Part shown: positions 7,152 to 12,642 of the stretch, one piece after another
Position numbering within the stretch: the first letter of the stretch is position 1
Layout of the letters: every line of letters starts with the position of its first letter
Origin: JAPUIN01 sp041580375
GTDB lineage: Bacteria; Acidobacteriota; Polarisedimenticolia; Gp22-AA2
NCBI GenBank assembly: GCA_041580375.1
Contig: JBFGDZ010000050.1
Coordinates: forward strand, 1-20,364
DNA: 20,364 nucleotides
Direction of reading: 5' to 3'
Program-made: the position numbers and the translations under genes
The notes under the pieces: model-generated
Database searches by the model: none
What the model saw: only the letters and a program-made list of their open reading frames with translations
Told to the model about the DNA's origin: nothing

Positions 7152-7775
7152 ATGAGATCGATCATCCTTTTGGGGACGATGACGCTGCTGGCCGGGGCCG
7201 TCCCCGCGTTTGCGGAGACCGCGGAGCCGCTCTCCGTGGACTACGTCATCGGTATGCTTGAGGCCGGCATGCCCCAGGACGCCATCGTCTCCCGCATTCG
7301 GGACGGACGGCTCGCCTTCGTCGTCCGCAGGGGGGACATCGACCGTTTGCTCGACGCGGGCGCCGGCGAGGATCTGCTGATGGCCGTTCTGCAGGGGACC
7401 TGGACCCGTCCGCGGCGGCTCGATCCGGGGCGGGGCGAAGGGGAGGACGCGGACGGCTCGGACGGGGGATCCGATGAGAGTCGCGATGGCGGCGACGGCC
7501 CCTCGTATTACGGGTACGTCCATTTCGGCTGGCCGGTCTTCTACCCCTATTATTACGGCTACTATCCTTATTCGTACGGGGGCCCCGTCTACTACGGCGG
7601 CCACTACTATCCGCGCGTCTACTACGGCCACCACGGCCGGCACCGGCACGGCCTGCATCGCCATCCCGGTTACGGAGGCAGGGTCGGGGTCCTCGGAAGC
7701 CGCACGGCGCGGCCCCGTGGAGCCTTTCCCCGCGGCCATGCCCGTTCCGGACGGGGGCCGCGCGGCTCCCGCTGA
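7152..7775 (+). CDS. Exported Tyr/Gly/His-rich protein of unknown function
   Basis: The protein has 207 residues. A clear signal peptide (1-21, ending A-F-A before E-T-A) is followed by a short helical module (about 26-80: D-Y-V-I-G-M-L-E-A-G-M, then D-I-D-R-L-L-D-A-G-A-G-E-D-L-L). This repeated 'V-I-x-L-x-x-A-G-x-x-x-x-x-I' pattern is common in small exported acidobacterial-type proteins of unknown role. An acidic Gly/Asp/Ser linker (91-115) leads to a Tyr/Gly/His-rich stretch (116-175) and a basic Arg/Gly tail. Such low-complexity aromatic tails suggest surface or matrix interaction or metal binding, but nothing proves it. ATG 7152 has GGGAGG at proper spacing; a TATGAT hexamer lies at 7114-7119. 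Divergent from ychF. Confidence 0.8.
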   Translation: MRSIILLGTMTLLAGAVPAFAETAEPLSVDYVIGMLEAGMPQDAIVSRIRDGRLAFVVRRGDIDRLLDAGAGEDLLMAVLQGTWTRPRRLDPGRGEGEDADGSDGGSDESRDGGDGPSYYGYVHFGWPVFYPYYYGYYPYSYGGPVYYGGHYYPRVYYGHHGRHRHGLHRHPGYGGRVGVLGSRTARPRGAFPRGHARSGRGPRGSR

Positions 7776-7794
7776 CAGCGCGCCCGCGGCGTCC

Positions 7795-7823
7795 TTGACG
7801 GCTGCGGGGCGGAATGCTACAAG
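7795..7823 (+). promoter_or_regulatory. Promoter of the tRNA-Pro/tRNA-Arg unit
   Basis: TTGACG (7795-7800) and TACAAG (7818-7823) are exactly 17 bases apart, and TG at 7815-7816 forms an extended -10. Predicted transcription starts about 3 bases before the mature tRNA-Pro end. Confidence 0.6.
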
Positions 7824-7832
7824 ACAGACCCT

Positions 7833-7909
7833 CGGGGCGTAGCGCAGCCTGGTAGCGCATCTGCTTTGGGAGCAGAGGGTCGGTGGTTCGAATCCACTCG
7901 CCCCGACCA
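7833..7909 (+). tRNA. tRNA-Pro (anticodon TGG)
   Basis: Acceptor arms CGGGGCG (7833-7839) and CGCCCCG (7899-7905) pair perfectly; A is the discriminator and CCA is encoded. The anticodon stem TCTGC/GCAGA encloses TTTGGGA with anticodon TGG. The T loop is TTCGAAT. Confidence 0.97.
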
Positions 7910-7941
7910 GGCGCTGCGCGCGCCCGGTACCGGAAAGATTC

Positions 7942-8019
7942 GCGCCTGTAGCTCAGCTGGATTAGAGCACCAGCCTCCGGAGCTGGGTGTCAGGGGTTCG
8001 AATCCCTTCAGGCGCGCCA
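7942..8019 (+). tRNA. tRNA-Arg (anticodon CCG)
   Basis: Acceptor arms GCGCCTG (7942-7948) and CAGGCGC (8009-8015) pair; G is the discriminator and CCA is encoded. The anticodon stem CCAGC/GCTGG encloses CTCCGGA with anticodon CCG. It follows tRNA-Pro by 32 bases and is probably co-transcribed. Its 3' half is identical to that of tRNA-Arg(TCT) at 11898. Confidence 0.97.
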
Positions 8020-8087
8020 CCCTCGATTCGACGCGGGGCCCCGGCGGCCGTCGGCGGACGGCTCCGGGGCCCCGGACAGGCTCTGAG

Positions 8088-8606
8088 GTGCCGGAGGATC
8101 CCCTGCCGCCGACCCGGCCGGATGCGAGCCGCCGCTCCCGCGCGCCGCTGTGGCTGCAGATCGTCGCGATGTTCCTGGCCGCGGGACTCCCCGTCGCCTG
8201 GCTCGTCGGGCGCCGCTCCACGCCGCCGCCCGAGCCCTCGCCCCTCCTTCTCGGCCCCGCCGATCCTCGCATCGCGCTCTCCGAAGCGCCGCGGGGCCTG
8301 GCCGGCGGAGCGCCTCCGGCCCGTCTTCCGCACACGGTGCGTCGCGACGGCAGCCACGTTCTCAGCCTGGCTCCCCGCCGCGCGGGTGAGGGCGGCGCGC
8401 CGCCCTACCGCGTCCGCGTGGAGGGGCCGGACGGCGGGACGGTGTATCAGGCGACATACGAGGTTGCGCTGGAGCCGGAGGCGATCCTGCTTCTGGTGAT
8501 GCCCGGCGGGGAACTGCGGCCCGGCCGGTATGCGGCGGTTGTGACCGACGCGCGCGGCGTCGTGCGGAGCTTTCCGTTTCTGGTCCCGGAGGCGCCGGAC
8601 GACTAG
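8088..8606 (+). CDS. Small single-pass membrane protein, anti-sigma-like C-terminal domain
   Basis: The protein has 172 residues. A basic Pro/Arg-rich head (1-20) precedes one membrane helix (about 21-41, L-W-L-Q-I-V-A-M-F-L-A-A-G-L-P-V-A-W-L-V). A Pro-rich linker leads to a beta-rich outer domain (about 100-168) with Y-R-V-R-V-E-G-P-D-G-G and L-R-P-G-R-Y-A-A-V-V-T-D. That domain resembles the periplasmic part of many membrane anti-sigma factors, but no zinc-finger (zf-HC2) head and no sigma factor gene is present. The start is uncertain. GTG 8088 is the most reasonable, because the open frame further upstream (to 7866) reads through tRNA-Arg; its ribosome site is weak. It may be co-transcribed with the tRNAs. 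Function unknown. Confidence 0.6.
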   Translation: MPEDPLPPTRPDASRRSRAPLWLQIVAMFLAAGLPVAWLVGRRSTPPPEPSPLLLGPADPRIALSEAPRGLAGGAPPARLPHTVRRDGSHVLSLAPRRAGEGGAPPYRVRVEGPDGGTVYQATYEVALEPEAILLLVMPGGELRPGRYAAVVTDARGVVRSFPFLVPEAPDD

Positions 8607-8610
8607 GGGG

Positions 8611-8635
8611 CGTCCGGCGGTCGCGGGGGCGGACG
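8611..8635. terminator. Hairpin between convergent genes
   Basis: CGTCCG (8611-8616) pairs with CGGACG (8630-8635) around a 13-base GC-rich loop, in the 60-base gap between two convergent stop codons. No T tract follows, so a terminator role is only possible. Confidence 0.25.
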
Positions 8636-8666
8636 GCGCCGCCCCGGGATGGGACCGCGCACGGCC

Positions 8667-10691
8667 CTAGAACCGGTGGCGGAACAGGACGAAGAAGCTG
8701 CGACCGTCCTGGGGAATCTGCTCCTGCGCGTGCTCGGCTCCTCCCGGATCGCCGTACTCCCGATTCAGCAGGTTGCGCACGCCGAACGAGACGTCGTACG
8801 GCTCCCACAGCGCGCCGGAGTTGAAGATCACGTCGGCCAGGAAGACGTCGTCGGTCTCCGTGCGGTTGAATGTGAACCGCTCCGACATGAAGCGCGTCTG
8901 GACCGCGACGCTCGACCTTCGTTTCAGAATCGGAAAAGCGGCCGACGCCTGCGCGAGATGAGCGGGGGAGTTGGTGAGCCGCTCTCCGGTCGTCTCGTCC
9001 TCGGCCCGCTGTCCCGTGTACGAGGCGCGCAGGAAGATTCCCCGTCTCGTCCGGCCCTTGAGCTCGAGCTCCATCCCGTAGGCCTTGGCATCGTCCAGGT
9101 TCCTGAACTGGAACAGGCCGTCCATCGGATCGAGGAACTGGTTGATCAGATCCTTGACGCGGTAGCGGTAGGCGGTGGCCACCATCGAGAAGCCGCGGCT
9201 CAACACCTGCTCCCACACGATCTCGTACGTCGTGATCTCCTCCGGCTCGAGAGCAGGGTTCGGCTTGCTCGCCAAGCCGCCATCGTCGTAGAAGAGCTCG
9301 TAGACCGTCGGCGCGCGGAACGCGGAGCCGTACAGGGCCTTGAGCGTCGTCCTCCGTCCGGGAGCGTAGATCACCGCGGCGCGCGGATGGGTCGACTGCC
9401 CGAAGGTCTGCCACTTGTCGTAGCGAAGCCCCAGGTTGACGCGCAGGCGGGGCCCGATCTGGATCTCGTCCTGCACGTAGGCGCTGTAGTTGAAGAAGCT
9501 GAACTCCTGATCCAGATAGACGGCGAAGGGGTTCTCGTCGAAGTTCTTCTGGAAGATGTCGTAGTTGTAGTCGTACTGGGCGCCGGCCGCGATCCGGTGG
9601 CGCGCGCCGAGGCGCCGGCTGATGCGGTACTCGGCGCCGATCCAGTCGCCGCCCCCCTCGTCGCGGTTCACGGTGATCGGCGGGTTGTCGTAGATGTAGT
9701 CGCCGTAATAGACGACTCTGTCGAAATAGACGCGCGCCGAGGTCTCGGTGCCGCCTGACGTGATTCCGTCGTAGCGCGCCTCCGCATAGGAGCGTCCATC
9801 CACCGTGAAGGTATCGGGGTCGTTGAACCGGGTGCCGTAGGATGCCGTGGGGATCACCTTCTTGCGGCGGTTCATCTTGCCCTCGAACGTCCACCGGCCC
9901 CGCCGCATCGAAGCGAAGAGGTTGCCGAACGTCTCGTCGTCGGCGTCCTCGGCCACGCCGAAGTTGGTCGTCGGATCGTTGAACTCGGGGAAGAAGTGCT
10001 CCTGCCCTCCGGAGGAGGCGCCCGATCCGCCGATCACCAGATCGTCCGAGGTTCCGTGGCTTCGACCGTAGAACACCCCGGCCGTCCCCGCGCGGAAGCT
10101 GCCCGCCCCGACCCGCAGGTTGACCCCGCGCAGATCCTCCGCGCCGCGGGTGATGATGTTGACGACGGCGAAGAGCGCGCTGGATCCGTACAGGGCGGAG
10201 GCCGGTCCCCGGACGATCTCGACCCGATCGATCATCTCGACGTCGATCCCCGACTCGTTGCCGATCAGGCCGGCTCCCGTCCATTTCTCGTTCATCGTGT
10301 GCCCGTTGATCATCAGCAGGATGCGGTTGTTGTAGTCGCTGGGACGGCTGAATCCTCGCACGCCGGAGTACTGGTAGTTCCGGTCGTCGGAGACGTAGAA
10401 GCCCCGCGTGTACCGGAGAATGTCCGACAGAGACCGGTAGCCGAACAGGCGGATCTCCTCGGCCGTGATGATCGTGATGCTCGCCGGCGCCTCGTTGACG
10501 CCCTGCTCGTACCGCGAGGCGCTGATGACGGTCGGTATGTCGCCGAAGATGGCATCCTCGGTCGAGCCCGCCGCCGCGGCGGACTTCTTCCGTGACGGGG
10601 GATCCGGATCGGCCGCGCGGGCCGGCGGCGGCCACGGCCACGCCAACGCGAGTGCCAGCGTCAACAGGAGCCCGGTGCGGTTGAGCTTCAT
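8667..10691 (-). CDS. TonB-dependent outer-membrane receptor
   Basis: The protein has 674 residues. A signal peptide occupies about 1-26 (P-A-R-A before A-D-P). The plug domain (about 52-182) has A-P-A-S-I-T-I-I-T-A-E-E-I, G-Y-R-S-L-S-D-I-L-R, G-V-R-G-F, V-E-I-V-R-G-P-A-S-A-L-Y-G-S and V-V-N-I-I-T-R, all typical of TonB receptors. A 22-strand-type barrel follows, including A-P-T-V-Y-E-L and ending in F-R-H-R-F with the terminal Phe used for barrel assembly. Such receptors import siderophores, cobalamin or other scarce ligands using TonB energy; the ligand is not evident here. I start it at ATG 10691 because GAGGTG lies at good spacing; another ATG at 10703 overlaps the upstream stop. Translationally coupled to the substrate-binding gene 8 bases upstream. 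No TonB/ExbBD gene is in the window. Confidence 0.95.
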   Translation of the reverse strand: MKLNRTGLLLTLALALAWPWPPPARAADPDPPSRKKSAAAAGSTEDAIFGDIPTVISASRYEQGVNEAPASITIITAEEIRLFGYRSLSDILRYTRGFYVSDDRNYQYSGVRGFSRPSDYNNRILLMINGHTMNEKWTGAGLIGNESGIDVEMIDRVEIVRGPASALYGSSALFAVVNIITRGAEDLRGVNLRVGAGSFRAGTAGVFYGRSHGTSDDLVIGGSGASSGGQEHFFPEFNDPTTNFGVAEDADDETFGNLFASMRRGRWTFEGKMNRRKKVIPTASYGTRFNDPDTFTVDGRSYAEARYDGITSGGTETSARVYFDRVVYYGDYIYDNPPITVNRDEGGGDWIGAEYRISRRLGARHRIAAGAQYDYNYDIFQKNFDENPFAVYLDQEFSFFNYSAYVQDEIQIGPRLRVNLGLRYDKWQTFGQSTHPRAAVIYAPGRRTTLKALYGSAFRAPTVYELFYDDGGLASKPNPALEPEEITTYEIVWEQVLSRGFSMVATAYRYRVKDLINQFLDPMDGLFQFRNLDDAKAYGMELELKGRTRRGIFLRASYTGQRAEDETTGERLTNSPAHLAQASAAFPILKRRSSVAVQTRFMSERFTFNRTETDDVFLADVIFNSGALWEPYDVSFGVRNLLNREYGDPGGAEHAQEQIPQDGRSFFVLFRHRF

Positions 10692-10699
10692 GGGACACC

Positions 10700-11665
10700 T
10701 CATTCGTAGACGACATGGGCGCGGTCGCGCACCGCGTCCGGTATGGCGAGGCCGATCACATCGGCCACGCGCAGGTTGAGCGACAGCCGCACGGTGCGCG
10801 GGGGTGACATTCCGGCCGGAGCGGTATCCCGTCCGTGCAGCACAGCCAGGGCCAGCCGTCCCGCCTGCTCCCCGACGTCCTCCAGATCGCAGTGAAGACT
10901 CAGGAGGGATCCGGCTCTGACGAAATTCTGGGAGAAGGACATGAACGGCACGCGTTGCCGCAGAGTCTGGAGGATGATGAAAGGGGCGATCTCGGGCGAG
11001 TAGATGGTCGCGTCGGGCAGCGCCCAGAGGGCATCCACCTGCCCGAGCAGATCGGACAGGGCGTCGGGGATCTCCTTCAGGTTCGCGATCTCAATCGGGA
11101 CGAGGGTCAGTCCGTGGCGCCGGGCGGAGATCCGCGCCTGCCGAATGGCCTCGCGGTTCTCGATGCCGTGGAGAACGCCGACCCGGCCGGCCTGCGTCAG
11201 GACCTCCTTCAGTGTTTCGAACTGCAGGTCGAACGGAATCTGAAGGCCGACGCCGAAGATCCGGCCCGATCCCCTGCGGATCAGCCCGTCGATCTCAGGA
11301 CCGGAGGCGCCGGCGAGCAGGAGCGGCGCGGACCCCACCCGCGCCTCGTACGACAGGGCGGCGCGCGCTCCGATCGCGACGATGAGATGCGGATTCTGCT
11401 CCGGCGTCGCCGCGGTGATCGGTGCGCCGAGCGGATCGCCTCCCTCGAGGTCGATGACGGTGACGGTGGGGGCCGGGCGATGATTCTGGAGGACACGGCG
11501 CAGCCCGGCCAGGGTCTGCCGGTACGGACCGATGTCACGGCTCAGGACGACCGTGATGTGCTGGGCGACCGGGTGCCCCGCGGCCTCCGGGGGCGCAGTG
11601 ATGAGGTGAAGGACCGCGACGATCGCCGTCGTCAGGACGATGGCATTCGGACGAGACCTCGGCAC
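10700..11665 (-). CDS. ABC-type periplasmic substrate-binding protein (COG2984-like)
   Basis: The protein has about 321 residues and an N-terminal hydrophobic export segment (I-V-L-T-T-A-I-V-A-V-L-H-L-I). Its two-lobed layout resembles ABC substrate-binding family PF04392/COG2984. Features include I-T-V-V-L-S-R-D-I-G-P-Y, H-L-I-V-A-I-G-A-R-A-A, P-L-L-L-A-G-A-S, G-V-G-L-Q-I-P-F-D-L-Q, R-V-G-V-L-H-G and V-D-A-L-W-A-L-P-D-A-T-I. The usual ATPase and permease are absent; instead the next gene is a TonB receptor, a recurrent pairing in Gram-negatives. The protein may hand ligand on from the outer membrane or act as a sensor. Start: GGGGGGAG abuts the ATG at 11671, which is too close, whereas GTG at 11665 has 6-base spacing, so I prefer 11665. 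A palindrome lies on its promoter. Confidence 0.88.
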   Translation of the reverse strand: MPRSRPNAIVLTTAIVAVLHLITAPPEAAGHPVAQHITVVLSRDIGPYRQTLAGLRRVLQNHRPAPTVTVIDLEGGDPLGAPITAATPEQNPHLIVAIGARAALSYEARVGSAPLLLAGASGPEIDGLIRRGSGRIFGVGLQIPFDLQFETLKEVLTQAGRVGVLHGIENREAIRQARISARRHGLTLVPIEIANLKEIPDALSDLLGQVDALWALPDATIYSPEIAPFIILQTLRQRVPFMSFSQNFVRAGSLLSLHCDLEDVGEQAGRLALAVLHGRDTAPAGMSPPRTVRLSLNLRVADVIGLAIPDAVRDRAHVVYE

Positions 11666-11718
11666 CCGCATCTCCCCCCGGAAGACGGAGTTCCCGCGTG
11701 CGGGAGTGGCAACGTGTT

Positions 11719-11749
11719 GAATCTAGATTCCATCTCGCGGGGGCCGCAA
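11719..11749 (-). promoter_or_regulatory. Promoter and 12-bp palindrome before the TonB operon
   Basis: On the minus strand TTGCGG (11749-11744) and TAGATT (11725-11720) are 18 bases apart. The -10 lies inside a perfect 12-bp palindrome GAATCTAGATTC (11719-11730). AT-rich, it stands out from its surroundings and could be an operator for ligand-dependent control of the receptor operon. Confidence 0.4.
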
Positions 11750-11897
11750 CGACGAAACCGTGATCGCTGCACGGGCCGGGCGGGTGACCGGGGCGCGGAG
11801 GCGACGGGCGGTCGTTCCGGTGGCTGTGGTAAGATACCGGCCCATCCAAGGTCTCGGAGAGGTGGGTGCCGGGGCGCAGGCCGGACGGCTGGGACAA

Positions 11898-11973
<76 letters not shown>

Positions 11974-12028
11974 CCGGCCCCGTCGGGCCAGCGGGTCGGC
12001 GCGCGGCCGCGGGGCGTCGGAACGTGAT

Positions 12029-12105
12029 GGTGAGTGTAGCTCAGGTGGTAGAGCCCCGGGTTGTGGCCCCGGTGGTCGTGGGTTCGAGTCCCATCACTCA
12101 CCCCA
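12029..12105 (+). tRNA. tRNA-His (anticodon GTG)
   Basis: Acceptor arms GTGAGTG (12030-12036) and CACTCAC (12095-12101) pair. The extra G at -1 (12029) faces discriminator C (12102), the hallmark of tRNA-His, and CCA is encoded. The anticodon stem CCGGG/CCCGG encloses TTGTGGC with anticodon GTG. Confidence 0.97.
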
Positions 12106-12123
12106 GAGACCCAACGTGATCGT

Positions 12124-12199
12124 GGGCCGTTAGCTCAGTTGGTAGAGCAGCTGACTCTTACTCAGCGGGTCGGAGGTTCGAGTCCTCCACGGCTCACCA
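12124..12199 (+). tRNA. tRNA-Lys (anticodon CTT)
   Basis: Acceptor arms GGGCCGT (12124-12130) and ACGGCTC (12189-12195) pair with one G-U; A is the discriminator and CCA is encoded. The anticodon stem GCTGA/TCAGC encloses CTCTTAC with anticodon CTT. Confidence 0.97.
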
Positions 12200-12211
12200 C
12201 GGGACTTCCCA

Positions 12212-12220
12212 TGCTACGAT
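12212..12220 (+). promoter_or_regulatory. Extended -10 of the selenoprotein gene
   Basis: TGCTACGAT combines the TG extension (12212-12213) with TACGAT (12215-12220). No convincing -35 is present because the -35 position falls in the tRNA-Lys 3' end. Predicted transcription starts near 12227, giving a 40-base leader; read-through from the tRNA cluster is also possible. Confidence 0.35.
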
Positions 12221-12266
12221 GCCCGTCGCGTTCGAGGGTCGCAGCGACATTCACGGGGAGGGCGCC

Positions 12267-12491
12267 ATGGCCGATGTCGTCCGTATTTTCGGTAAGGACA
12301 CCTGACCGTACACCACGTCCGCCCGTGAGGCGTACGAGGCCAAGGGGTACGAGGTTCGATATCACGACGTGCTCGGGAACCGTTCGCTCCTGGACGAGAT
12401 GCTGAAGGTCACCGGCGGAAAGAGGTCGGTCCCGGTCATCGTCGAGGGCAAGAAGGTCACCATCGGGCACGGCGGCACCTGAGGCGTGTGA
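12267..12491 (+). CDS. Glutaredoxin-like selenoprotein with two Sec (UGA) codons, UXX-star type
   Basis: Translating through two in-frame TGA codons (12303-12305, 12480-12482) to TGA 12489-12491 gives 74 residues. ATG 12267 has GGGGAGGG (12255-12262) just upstream. The N-terminus M-A-D-V-V-R-I-F-G-K-D-T precedes U13-P-Y-T, the glutaredoxin/thioredoxin active-site position. The helix T-T-S-A-R-E-A-Y follows, then the strand Y-E-V-R-Y-H-D-V, the cis-Pro-like loop S-V-P56-V-I-V and G-K-K-V-T-I-G-H-G-G-T. The end is U72-G-V. No Cys is encoded, so any redox chemistry must use the two Sec residues. The Sec-x-x-stop ending fits the 'UXX-star' family I recall; no search was possible. Each UGA is followed by a SECIS-like hairpin, and selA is present. 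A pseudogene would not keep the site, fold and hairpins. The redox partner is unknown. Confidence 0.85.
12313..12339 (+). promoter_or_regulatory. SECIS-like hairpin for the first UGA
   Basis: CGCC (12320-12323) pairs with GGCG (12329-12332) around loop CGTGA (12324-12328). After one mismatch CGT (12316-12318) pairs with ACG (12334-12336), and after another CC pairs with GG (12313-12314, 12338-12339). The loop begins 18 bases after the UGA and contains G then U. This fits the bacterial SECIS pattern of a small apical loop about 16-37 bases downstream with a G in its first two positions. Confidence 0.6.
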
Positions 12492-12493
12492 TC

Positions 12494-12512
12494 CTCCGGC
12501 CGGCGGCCGGAG
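12494..12512 (+). promoter_or_regulatory. SECIS-like hairpin for the second UGA, beyond the stop codon
   Basis: CTCCGGCC (12494-12501) pairs perfectly with GGCCGGAG (12505-12512) around loop GGC (or a 7-bp stem with loop CGGCG). The apical loop begins 19 bases after the UGA at 12480-12482 and has G in its first position, as expected for a bacterial SECIS. It lies 3' of the final stop. No T tract follows, so an intrinsic terminator is less likely, though not excluded. Confidence 0.5.
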
Positions 12513-12642
12513 CCCGATGCCGACCTCGCACCCGAAGCGCGCGCAGGCGCGGCGGCCCGCGCCGGACCCCGGGCGCCCTTCCCGCGGCGCGCCCTCCAGT
12601 CACCTCCCGCCCCCGCGCGACGAGTCATCCGGGAATCTGACC

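Noticed and set aside
7866..8087. N-terminal extension of the small membrane protein through tRNA-Arg
   Set aside because: A coding region overlapping a complete tRNA gene is implausible; GTG 8088 is preferred.
8362..10716. 784-codon open frame in another minus frame
   Set aside because: The overlapping frame 8667-10691 encodes an unmistakable TonB receptor; this one is Arg-rich shadow.
12162..12470. 102-codon minus-strand open frame over the tRNA-Lys end and selenoprotein
   Set aside because: No ribosome site or motif; it is antisense to the UGA-containing gene and could mislead annotation.
12267..12491. Reading this gene as a nonsense-mutated pseudogene
   Set aside because: Both UGAs fall at Sec-type positions, each has a SECIS-like hairpin, selA is nearby and the rest of the frame is intact.
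12517..12642. Upstream start of the histidine kinase at 12517
   Set aside because: It adds 42 Pro/Arg-rich residues without domain character; GGAG 4 bases upstream keeps it as an alternative only.
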